From CAZDYP01 sp964509505 (GTDB taxonomy: Bacteria > Chloroflexota > Anaerolineae > JACRMK01): a stretch of DNA of 27,232 bases. The notes beneath the pieces are model-generated. The model did not search any database. It was given only the letters and a program-made list of their open reading frames with translations, and was not told the DNA's origin. Where the stretch lies: positions 1 to 27,232 of the forward strand of contig CAZDYP010000053.1 of the NCBI GenBank assembly GCA_964509505.1. The letters run 5' to 3'. Both the position numbers and the translations under genes were made by a program. The first letter of the stretch is position 1. Each line of letters opens with the position of its first letter. Shown here one piece after another: positions 7,074 through 14,072 of this stretch.

Positions 7074-10000
7074 TTACCACAACTTGCCACGCAATTCAGG
7101 CGGCGCGGTTTCAGGATCAATATCGCCTGCGCTGGCGTAAATCTCGCGGCGCAATTCGATCAAATCAGAGAGGCGCGGGAGCTGCGCGACGATTTTCGGA
7201 AAGGCTGCTACGTCGAACTCGTAACCTTGCGGGGTATGGCGCAAGATGTTTCGCAAACTCACCAGACTTTCGAGGGTGTCGTCTATTTGATTGAGCGTCA
7301 CATCCAAATCGAGATACATTAACGTCTCATACAACGTCTTCAGAGTGCGCGCTTGCAATTGGGATGCCATCACCAGCACGCAGAGATGTTCCAACACGCT
7401 TGCTTGCGACAAATAGGTGGCGAGAAAATCTTGGCGCACGAAATCCGTTTCGGTGACTACGGCTTCGACATCGGACAAGGCGATGCGGCGTGGTTCACGC
7501 TCGGCAATGTGGCCAATTAATTTGCGACACAAGCGTTGCACGATGTTGGGATGCCCTGAGGTAACATCCCAAATGCGTTGGACGATACTAGACTCATCTT
7601 CAAGCGTAATTTCCATCTGACGCATCGGTTGAGTCACCAATTCTGCGACGTTGGCAAACGCCAAACGCCCAATTAACAGCTCGTTGGTAAAGTTAAACAA
7701 CGGGCCACTACTATTGTGTAGCGCGCCCCAGAGCGTGCGCGCGCCGCTCAACACCACTTGCGCGCAACCGCCGTTCGCCAAAGCGCGCAACTGATTGAAC
7801 AAGCGCCACCCATTGGCTTGATCAGAGGCGACGAGACTATCGGCTTCGTCAATGAGCAGCACGAGCGGCTTATCAGTAGGGGGCTCGCGCAGCAAGTCGC
7901 GGAAGCGTAATGGCGGGACATGCGGCGGTTCAGGCTGCCAATCGCGCACGGGCGCGTCCATCAACGCTTCATAAGTAGGCGTGGTCGAGGCGTCGTGATA
8001 TAGCACCCGATAGCCGGCATCGGGCAAGCGCGAGCGATGCAGGCGTGTGAGCGTCGAGGTCTTGCCGATGCGCCGTCCGCCGATGAGCGCGTAGGAGGCG
8101 CGCCCGGCTTGCTCGGTGATGGTGCGCAGCTCAGCTTCCCGCCCAAAGAAAACGCGCTCTGGCGTCGCGCCCGTCACGATAAACGGGGTATAGTTCAGAA
8201 TGTTGACGCGAGACAAGATGGCGCGACGGAAAGCCGCGTCCACGTTGGCGCTGCGCATAATGCCTTTGAGCGTGATATGTTTGAGCACTGCCACGTCGCA
8301 CGCGTGCACTTGGCGCAATTGGGTTTCAAGCAAGTGACGCAACGGTTGCGCATCGGCGATCATGTCGGGCGCGATGACGAGACCGAACGAATGGCTCATC
8401 AATTGTTTTTTGAGTTCGTCAAGGTCTGGTTCGGCGCGCAAGAAAAAGAACGGCATGGTGTCAGGGAAATTGATCAAGCCGTCGAAGACGCCTTGCGCGT
8501 TCACATCCACGCGACAAATGCCGTGTTGAAGCTGAGGAGCGGCTTGTTTGTGTGGTTTGATGGCAAGGTCTTGGGCAAGACAGGCAATGGTTTGCGCGAC
8601 GGCAGCCATGAACTCATGGTCGGAGGTAGTTTGTGTGATGCTGTCAAGCGCGCGGTCGAACTCGCCCACGCGGTCGAGCGTTAGGGGTGATGTTTGCTCG
8701 ATGACGGTCAAGTATTCGTCCACCGTGTTCACGATGTCTTTCACGATGTCCGACGTTTGCAGGGTGTGCATGAAGGCGCATTGGATGTGATCCTTGATGA
8801 TTTCGGGGAGGCGCGTTTGCGTGATCAGATAAGGCAAAATAACGCACTCATCGTTTTGCCAGCGTTTGAAGGCCGTTTCGAGTTCGTAGCGACACCATTG
8901 ACTGTTGTGATACTCTTCGCTGATGAGCGCGATGAAGACGTTGCATTCTTTCAACTCACGTTCTAGCTCATCTTGCCACGTTGAGCCGATCCGCAGCGAT
9001 GATTGGTATTGGAAGAATTGGATATTGACGGTCTGGAAGCCTTTGACCAGTTCGAGGGCGAGGTCGTTCAGCGTATGGGCATTGCTAATGAAAACGCGCG
9101 TATCGCGGCGACCAGCGCTCAAGAAGTAGCGCTGTCCTTCGTCGAAGGTGTCCAGTAACATGCGAGACTGTTGGAATTTTTGCGCGTGTTGCACCAATTC
9201 CCAGACGAGTTCATCGGGGTTATGCCATGTTACGACAGGCACGATGTCGCCCATGTGATAGCCTGTCGTCAAAAAGTCGGGCAGTGTGGCGTTGCGTTCG
9301 CCGCGTTTGAGATAGCAGATACGGATCGTGGGAACGAAATGGGCATGCACAAAGGCGAGCGCCGTCGGGTTGACATACGGTTCGCGTACTTCGGAGACGA
9401 GCAGCTCCAGCTCGGACAATTGGCGAATGAAGGCTTGGTCGTCTTTCACATGGGGCGAGAGCATAGTAACCGTGTAACCGCCCACGCGCAACGCTTCTTT
9501 AATCAAGTCATGGACTTCAGACGAATACACTCCATCATGCTCACTACCTAGCAAGAGCCCCGCTTTGCGCGTGCGTTGTGGTAAGCGATCTGTGTATTGT
9601 TTGTAATCGCGCACCATGTTGGCAAATTCTTGCACACGCTCTTCGTATAGATGCTTGCGTTTTTCGAGGGTGTCGCGCTCAAAGACAACGACTTCGCTAG
9701 GGGGGCCAAACAAGTTGGCATCCAACTCGCTTTCGACAAAGACCAGCCGTGGCTTGTGCGAGCGAATGGACAGGCGGTTTTCAAATTCGATATAAGGAGA
9801 ATGCGTCAAGACGAGCTGGGGTTGCGGCAAGCGAATGTTGCCAATGGTGTTGCGCGTTTCAAAGCGACGCGTGACGATAGCAATGAAGCAATCGCTCAAG
9901 CGCACCATGCGTTCGAGATGTGGAATAAAGGTGCGCTCGGATTTGGGGTCAACCGTGAAGAAAAATTTGTGCTGGCTGAACAGGCGCCAGAAGAACAGGT

Positions 10001-10085
10001 TGACGTTGCGATCTTCGGCGCGATAACTGTGGCTGAGGTACGCCTGAATGGGTTGTAGTGAGTTCACCGCATGTGGAGCAGTCAT
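7074..10085 (-). CDS. Multidomain TIR-ATPase (TIR-like / Rossmann / TIR / P-loop ATPase), STAND-like
   Basis: The protein has 1003 residues. Residues ~10-150 are a TIR-like fold (IQAYLSHSYRAED, then DCFIAIVTRR). Residues ~175-290 are a second Rossmann-type unit (AGLLLGSEHDGVYSSE) that may be SLOG or TIR related. Residues ~328-450 are a clear TIR domain (RVFISNAH, NVFIALISEEYHNSQWCRYELE) with the glutamate expected for NAD cleavage at ~401. A mixed alpha/beta linker then leads to FFGREAELRTI and a P-loop ATPase: GGRRIGKTS ~669-677, LVLLIDEAD ~741-749, SGHPNIVQRLC ~866-876, and a C-terminal winged-helix-like tail. ATG 10085 is preferred over a TTG 69 bases upstream; its ribosome site is weak. 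It lies between the SLOG-like and SIR2 genes on the same strand. A sensor/signal-generating role in defence is inferred. Confidence 0.85.
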   Translation of the reverse strand: MTAPHAVNSLQPIQAYLSHSYRAEDRNVNLFFWRLFSQHKFFFTVDPKSERTFIPHLERMVRLSDCFIAIVTRRFETRNTIGNIRLPQPQLVLTHSPYIEFENRLSIRSHKPRLVFVESELDANLFGPPSEVVVFERDTLEKRKHLYEERVQEFANMVRDYKQYTDRLPQRTRKAGLLLGSEHDGVYSSEVHDLIKEALRVGGYTVTMLSPHVKDDQAFIRQLSELELLVSEVREPYVNPTALAFVHAHFVPTIRICYLKRGERNATLPDFLTTGYHMGDIVPVVTWHNPDELVWELVQHAQKFQQSRMLLDTFDEGQRYFLSAGRRDTRVFISNAHTLNDLALELVKGFQTVNIQFFQYQSSLRIGSTWQDELERELKECNVFIALISEEYHNSQWCRYELETAFKRWQNDECVILPYLITQTRLPEIIKDHIQCAFMHTLQTSDIVKDIVNTVDEYLTVIEQTSPLTLDRVGEFDRALDSITQTTSDHEFMAAVAQTIACLAQDLAIKPHKQAAPQLQHGICRVDVNAQGVFDGLINFPDTMPFFFLRAEPDLDELKKQLMSHSFGLVIAPDMIADAQPLRHLLETQLRQVHACDVAVLKHITLKGIMRSANVDAAFRRAILSRVNILNYTPFIVTGATPERVFFGREAELRTITEQAGRASYALIGGRRIGKTSTLTRLHRSRLPDAGYRVLYHDASTTPTYEALMDAPVRDWQPEPPHVPPLRFRDLLREPPTDKPLVLLIDEADSLVASDQANGWRLFNQLRALANGGCAQVVLSGARTLWGALHNSSGPLFNFTNELLIGRLAFANVAELVTQPMRQMEITLEDESSIVQRIWDVTSGHPNIVQRLCRKLIGHIAEREPRRIALSDVEAVVTETDFVRQDFLATYLSQASVLEHLCVLVMASQLQARTLKTLYETLMYLDLDVTLNQIDDTLESLVSLRNILRHTPQGYEFDVAAFPKIVAQLPRLSDLIELRREIYASAGDIDPETAPPELRGKLW

Positions 10086-10253
10086 AGGATTAAGCCTTGC
10101 CCCTGCTGAGGGCTTTGCGCGAATCTGCAGGCGAGCTACAACAGACGCGCGCAAAGAGTTCGCATCAAGCGCGAGGAACAGCGCGCCTGACGGGAGTCAT
10201 GCGGTGCGTTTCGTTGGGCTGCCCGCCATTGGACAGTCTAGCCAGTCTTCAGG
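10086..10253 (-). other. 168-bp spacer inside the defence cassette
   Basis: No gene is supported here. Short stems can be drawn, for example an AAGCC/GGCTT pair just before the TIR-ATPase start that could cover its weak ribosome site, but no terminator-like U tract is seen. Read-through from the SLOG-like gene is plausible. Confidence 0.4.
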
Positions 10254-10835
10254 TTAATGGGGTGTGACTCGGTTGCGAATGGTGGCTAAATCAATTTGTT
10301 CGCACGGAATGCGCAAATCACGACACAGACGATAAAAGCTGTGAGTGCCTCCGATTTTGTGTTCAGAATGCGCCTGATCGTAGAGGACCAGACTAATCAA
10401 TTGGATGCCTTTGGCCGCGGCGAGGCCGAGCGCGAAAAAAATGATTGCGCGCTGGTTGTCCTCAAAGTCTTGGTCGGTTTGATAAGTGCCTGGCTTGACG
10501 GCGTATGGCTTGTGAGCAGCTTGCGCGCATACTTGCTTGAAGCGTTCTACCCAGTGTGCGCCTGCATACGCGACAGATTTTTCGATGAACGATTGATGAT
10601 TTTGAAAGGGTAGGATGATGTAGAGCGGTGTGCCACGCCGCAGAATTTCTTCTGCGAACAGGATATCGCCGCCGCACGCAGCGGGTGAAACGGCCGCGAT
10701 AGGCTCTAGTCGTTCAATGGCTTCACGAATTTTGACGCGCACTATCTCTTCGGATTCTGGTGGAAAGCGCGCCGGATTTCGGCCTGGTTCGTCAATCATG
10801 TGGCCCGCAAATGCCAAGATACAGGATGGTCGCAT
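10254..10835 (-). CDS. Stand-alone SLOG-like Rossmann protein, first gene of the defence cassette
   Basis: The protein has 193 residues. It begins LAFAGHMIDEPGR and continues with SPAACGGDILFAEEILRRG (50-68), LYIILPF (71-77), FIEKSV and, near the C terminus, QRAIIFFALGLAAAKG, LVLYDQ and IGGTHSF. This order of a small-residue strand-loop, a GGD-helix, a strand ending in LPF and a GGT motif is that of SLOG-superfamily (LOG/DprA-like) nucleotide-ligand-binding domains, often fused to TIR, SIR2 or cyclase domains. ATG 10835 follows a GAGGAG five bases upstream; an upstream TTG is not needed. In Thoeris ThsA a SLOG domain binds the TIR-made signal and switches on SIR2; here the domain is a separate protein. 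Ligand binding is inferred. Confidence 0.72.
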   Translation of the reverse strand: MRPSCILAFAGHMIDEPGRNPARFPPESEEIVRVKIREAIERLEPIAAVSPAACGGDILFAEEILRRGTPLYIILPFQNHQSFIEKSVAYAGAHWVERFKQVCAQAAHKPYAVKPGTYQTDQDFEDNQRAIIFFALGLAAAKGIQLISLVLYDQAHSEHKIGGTHSFYRLCRDLRIPCEQIDLATIRNRVTPH

Positions 10836-10890
10836 GGGGACTCCTCGTCGAAGCTCCAAAGTCCGTATTACCTAGATGGAGTCATGGAAC

Positions 10891-11004
10891 AAAAAAAAGA
10901 CAGCAACCGTCCCATTCCACCCTTAGATTTTGTCTCACGTGCATCCCCTATTTTTACGTAGCAGATCATTTCATCCTCAACGGCAGAATGTGGCGGTTGC
11001 TGTC
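10891..11004 (-). terminator. Large-loop Rho-independent terminator upstream of the defence cassette
   Basis: Read on the minus strand, GACAGCAACCG (11004-10994) pairs perfectly with CGGTTGCTGTC (10909-10899). The stem can continue inward past a 3x3 internal loop with CATTC/GAATG, and a run of eight Ts follows immediately. The apical region is about 84 bases, much larger than normal. It lies 135 bp after the GDPD gene and 56 bp before the SLOG-like gene, so it may end the upstream operon or act as an attenuator for the cassette. The rest of 10836-11138 shows no gene. Confidence 0.55.
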
Positions 11005-11138
11005 ATGTCGAGCATCAATGGCCACTCGACTCAATCTACAGCCACCTTTGGCTGTGTCATCCAATTGTGTCAAGGTCAGGTTTCTGAGTTGATCAAATCG
11101 AATAGGGATCTTGTCAATGAGTCTTCATCCTTAACACA

Positions 11139-11876
11139 TTAACCTATCCCGCGCTGCATCCAACGCTGTAATTCGCGCAAGGCTATGATGGGGTCACCAT
11201 AGGAAACCCCGTCCGCGCCCAATTGCGCCACTCGCTCAAAATTCGGTTCAAACAGCTCCACAATGACGACGGCAATGCCTGCTTCGTGCAGAGCCTCAAC
11301 CTCGTTTTGTGTGGCTAAATCATACGACAAACTGACCACATCTGCAAGAGCGGCTTGGATAGTGGGTACTAAAGTGAGCAGGCGGCCCCGTACCAAAACG
11401 CGAGTGAGGGCGGCTGGGCATGTCTTCTTGAGCCAATGCAGGGCGTGATGGTCCCAACCCGCAAAGATCACACGCGACAAGAATTCGTACTGTCGCACTA
11501 AGTCTAAAGCGCGTTCAAACACAGTGCGATTAAAACCAAAGCCATTCTTGATATCCAGCGTGAACTTAGCCGTATTATGCGTCGCCCACTCAAAAATGTC
11601 ATCTAAGCCAACGAGATGATAGTCTCCCGCACAAATGAGCGATACTTCGTTGCGACGCAAGTCTTTGATAAATTGTCCATTAGGTGTGCGATAGTTATGA
11701 TAGATAACTAGCTCATTGTCGGCAGTCAATTGCACATCCAGCTCGATGAAATCCGCGCCTGCTTTGTAGCCCAGCTCAATTGCCGTCCACGAATTTTCGG
11801 GCGCAAGTTTATCTGCGCCGCGATGCGACTCGACAAAAATGCGACCTGTTTGGGAGCGGAGCAAGGGAATAGGCAT
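11139..11876 (-). CDS. Glycerophosphodiester phosphodiesterase family protein
   Basis: This 245-residue TIM-barrel protein has the GDPD signature. HRG at 18-20 with ENSWTAIELGYKAG, then FIELDVQLT (Glu45 and Asp47 as metal ligands) and His60 in VIYHNY, give the two-histidine acid-base site. The family cleaves glycerophosphodiesters to glycerol-3-phosphate and an alcohol. No signal peptide is seen, so it is probably cytoplasmic. LDIKNG (about 150 residues from the end) matches the usual mid-barrel metal ligand strand. It follows the nucleotidyltransferase gene by 77 bp occupied by an AT-rich inverted repeat, and the large-loop terminator lies downstream. Substrate choice among deacylated phospholipids cannot be predicted. 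Confidence 0.88.
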   Translation of the reverse strand: MPIPLLRSQTGRIFVESHRGADKLAPENSWTAIELGYKAGADFIELDVQLTADNELVIYHNYRTPNGQFIKDLRRNEVSLICAGDYHLVGLDDIFEWATHNTAKFTLDIKNGFGFNRTVFERALDLVRQYEFLSRVIFAGWDHHALHWLKKTCPAALTRVLVRGRLLTLVPTIQAALADVVSLSYDLATQNEVEALHEAGIAVVIVELFEPNFERVAQLGADGVSYGDPIIALRELQRWMQRGIG

Positions 11877-11880
11877 AAGG

Positions 11881-11952
11881 ATTTTTGATTTTAGCTTTCA
11901 GATTTTTGATCGGCTCAACACCAATCAAAAATCCAGAATCAAAAATCTAAAT
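11881..11952. repeat. AT-rich inverted repeat built from a TTTTTGAT word (second copy of the type)
   Basis: Arms 11881-11910 and 11923-11952 are near-complementary, with a 12-base loop. They consist of the same ATTTTTGAT word as the spacer at 5107-5168 but are otherwise different in sequence. It fills the gap between the co-oriented nucleotidyltransferase and GDPD genes. Confidence 0.7.
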
Positions 11953-11953
11953 T

Positions 11954-12742
11954 TCAGGGAAGTCCGTGTATGGCGCGTTCTGCCGAGCGTGAGGGATGAA
12001 TGAGTTCCAAGAACAACGCGACTCGTTCTTTCGGGCGTGCGACGCCTTCGGCAGCCAATGGTTCTTCGAGTCGGGCGAGCGCCTCTAACAACGGTTCAGG
12101 GCGACCTGTCACTAGCGCTTCGATCAGGCTTGGTCCCGCCTGTGTTGCATCAGTCAATGTTTGCAATTCTGGCTCAAGCCAATGATCCAACGGCACCCAG
12201 CGCCATTCCAACGCAAAAAGGATACGCGCTAATGCTTTGGCTGTCCGCGCCACCAACATTCGCCCCGCGCCTGCGAAGCCACGCTTGAATGTCTTTTGTG
12301 CGCGACGGGGCGCAAAGGTCGCGTCAATGGTCGCATGGTGTAAGCGCAATCGTCGAAACTCAGCATCCATGCGCCCCGCCGCTTGTACGGCTTGTGCGAC
12401 GCGCCCATCACGATCAAACAGCGTCTGCGCTCGCTCGTAGGGCCAGTGGTCTAAATCAACCGTTGAACGGGCTTTGTGCTGCAAATCTGTGAGGGTAGTA
12501 TATTGCGCGTCGTAAATGATTTTGCGACTGGCGCCTTCACCCTCGACACGAAACTCTTGACATTCAGAAGGAGCAAGATTCGAAAGCGCTTGATCGGTCA
12601 GCAATACTTCGAGGTCATCATCGGATAGCGCGTCATGATGCCCACGACTTTTGGAGCCAACCAACAGGACCCCTAACACCTCAGGGTTCGCTTGCCATTC
12701 AGCTAAACGCGCGGCGGTGGCAGGGAAAATAGAGACTGACAT
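11954..12742 (-). CDS. Pol-beta-superfamily nucleotidyltransferase
   Basis: This 262-residue protein has LVGSKSRG (28-34) followed by SDDDLEVLL (40-48), the hG[GS]x...Dx[DE] motif that binds metal and NTP in the Pol-beta fold. The remainder is helical, rich in Arg and Ala, and resembles the C-terminal helical part of stand-alone NTases such as aminoglycoside- or tRNA-type nucleotidyltransferases, but no specific subfamily is evident. ATG 12742 lies three bases after the stop of the enoyl-CoA hydratase gene; no clear Shine-Dalgarno is present, so translational coupling is likely. It should not be assumed to be a MNT/HEPN toxin-antitoxin component, since no HEPN partner is beside it. Confidence 0.72.
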   Translation of the reverse strand: MSVSIFPATAARLAEWQANPEVLGVLLVGSKSRGHHDALSDDDLEVLLTDQALSNLAPSECQEFRVEGEGASRKIIYDAQYTTLTDLQHKARSTVDLDHWPYERAQTLFDRDGRVAQAVQAAGRMDAEFRRLRLHHATIDATFAPRRAQKTFKRGFAGAGRMLVARTAKALARILFALEWRWVPLDHWLEPELQTLTDATQAGPSLIEALVTGRPEPLLEALARLEEPLAAEGVARPKERVALFLELIHPSRSAERAIHGLP

Positions 12743-12745
12743 GCG

Positions 12746-13672
12746 CTAGGGTAATTTGCCTCCACAGTGTCCGCAGAACTTGAAGGCGAATGGTAACCCC
12801 GTCGTGCCACACTGCGGACACATCTGCGTTTGTGGTTGCGCCAAGCTTGCGCGTAAACCCGCATAATCCATGTCGCGTTTCTCTTTGAAGGCGTTGATGC
12901 CCTCGCGTGTTTCAGCTGATGGCACGTGCATCGTCAACCAATCGCGCGCGTGGCCGACGGTGACGCCCCACGAAAAATCTCGCCAGAAGTTGAGTTGCTG
13001 TTTCGCATAGCGGGTGCATTCTGTAAGTTTGTGGTAAAGTTTGTCTGCCAACACCGCAACGGCATGATCAAGTTCGTTCAGAGGAACCACTTGAGTAACT
13101 AAACCCCACTCTAACGCTTTGGGGGCGGAAATCTCTTCACACAAGAACACGATCTCACGCGCGCGTCGTTCGCCGACGATGAGCGGCAGCCATTGCGTCG
13201 CGCCCGCCGCAGGCACTGAGCCGCGCGCCGTGCCCACTTGTCGAATCGTCACATGCTCGGCGGCGATGGCAAAATCACACGCGATGTGAAATTCATTGCC
13301 GCCCCCCACGACCAAGCCATTGAGTCGCGCAATCGTCGGCTTGCCGATGTTTCGCAAACGATCTTGCGCTTCTTGAAACGCGCCAAACCATTTCCAATAA
13401 TCATTGGGACGCTCTTGCATTTTGATCTGCTCGCTCAAGTCCGCGCCCGTTGAGAAGGCGCGGTCACCTGCGCCCGTCAGCACGACGACGGCAATTGTAT
13501 CATCCCACGAAGCGTCTTGGAAAGCAATGCCCAATTCGACCAGGGTTTGAAAATCAAGCGCGTTATATTTTTGCGGACGGTTGATGGTGACGGTGGCGCT
13601 ATAACCTTCCTTGCGGTACAAAATTCGCTCGAAGGCAAACGAATCCGCAGGGCAGGGCGTGGGATAGTTCAT
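12746..13672 (-). CDS. Enoyl-CoA hydratase/isomerase family protein with C-terminal zinc ribbon
   Basis: The protein has 308 residues. The crotonase core shows NRPQKYNALD (31-40), TGAGDRAFSTGADL (66-79, oxyanion hole) and NGLVVGGGNEFHIACDFAIA (118-137). The stretch GSVPAAGATQWLPLIVGERR (151-170), with REIVFLCEEI, resembles ring-opening hydrolases of the BamA/Oah group and MenB-like enzymes more than simple enoyl-CoA hydratases. After a linker, CPQC (285-288) and CGHC (300-303) form a small zinc ribbon. ATG 13672 is used because GAGG lies five bases upstream and upstream codons look non-coding. It is first in a three-gene run with the nucleotidyltransferase and GDPD. CoA-thioester chemistry is family knowledge; the substrate is unknown. 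Confidence 0.85.
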   Translation of the reverse strand: MNYPTPCPADSFAFERILYRKEGYSATVTINRPQKYNALDFQTLVELGIAFQDASWDDTIAVVVLTGAGDRAFSTGADLSEQIKMQERPNDYWKWFGAFQEAQDRLRNIGKPTIARLNGLVVGGGNEFHIACDFAIAAEHVTIRQVGTARGSVPAAGATQWLPLIVGERRAREIVFLCEEISAPKALEWGLVTQVVPLNELDHAVAVLADKLYHKLTECTRYAKQQLNFWRDFSWGVTVGHARDWLTMHVPSAETREGINAFKEKRDMDYAGLRASLAQPQTQMCPQCGTTGLPFAFKFCGHCGGKLP

Positions 13673-13772
13673 AGAGACCTCGTGAGGATAATTTTTAGTG
13701 TGGTTGTGGGTGCGGATTGTAACATCCGCACTGAGGGGCGTCAAACCATGTGGAGATGGGACACTTGGACTA

Positions 13773-13801
13773 TTGAGCTTTGCTTGAGATTAGCGTATAA
13801 A
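13773..13801 (+). promoter_or_regulatory. Probable sigma-70-type promoter of the Flp pilin gene
   Basis: TTGAGC (13773-13778) and TATAAA (13796-13801) are separated by exactly 17 bases. The predicted start of transcription, near 13808, leaves a 5' leader of about 50 bases. The pilin gene has an AAGGAG at about nine bases before its ATG. Confidence 0.5.
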
Positions 13802-13859
13802 AGAATCGTAGTTAAACAAAATCCATTTCCAAATTTATTCTTACAAGGAGCTATACCCT

Positions 13860-14006
13860 ATGTTATACATGCCTCGTGAAGAAGGCCAAGGCCTCGTGGA
13901 GTACGCGTTGATTCTGGTGTTGGTTGCCATCGTGGTCATCGCCATTCTCGCCTTGCTCGGGCCCGCCATCGGCAACGTCTTCAGCCAAATCAAGAACGCC
14001 TTCTAA
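13860..14006 (+). CDS. Flp/Fap-type pilin subunit (48 aa)
   Basis: This very short protein starts MLYMPREEGQGLVEYALIL and continues as one hydrophobic helix to ALLGPAIGNVFSQIKNAF. Glycine, then GLVEYALI with the Glu/Tyr pair, is the processing-site and helix signature of Flp (tad-type IVb) pilins, cleaved by a TadV/prepilin peptidase. The mature part would polymerise into pili. Its own promoter-like sequence, an AAGGAG and a strong terminator frame it as a single-gene unit. ATG 13860 is used; a second in-frame ATG at 13869 is possible and would place the charged leader at its shortest. No tad assembly genes are in the window, although a MinD/ParA-like ATPase follows at 15151. Confidence 0.87.
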   Translation: MLYMPREEGQGLVEYALILVLVAIVVIAILALLGPAIGNVFSQIKNAF

Positions 14007-14034
14007 TCCAGCATTCACACGCATTCAGTAGCTT

Positions 14035-14069
14035 AAAGCCCCGCTCTCAGAAAGCGGGGCTTTATTTTT
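14035..14069 (+). terminator. Rho-independent terminator after the pilin gene
   Basis: AAAGCCCCGCT (14035-14045) and AGCGGGGCTTT (14053-14063) form an 11-bp stem with a seven-base loop, followed by ATTTTT. It ends 3 bp before the stop of the convergent SDR gene and may serve both strands. Confidence 0.85.
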
Positions 14070-14072
14070 CAT

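Noticed and set aside
5171..10835. Calling the cassette a standard Thoeris system (thsA/thsB)
   Set aside because: ThsA is SIR2 fused to SLOG and ThsB is a small TIR protein. Here SLOG is separate and both NAD-enzyme domains are fused to ATPases, so the names would mislead.
10891..11004. Retron msr-msd-like structured RNA
   Set aside because: No reverse-transcriptase gene is near, and a T8 run right after the stem is better explained by an intrinsic terminator.
10930..11142. Plus-strand frame of about 70 codons
   Set aside because: Composition is poor, no Shine-Dalgarno is seen, and it lies across the terminator structure.
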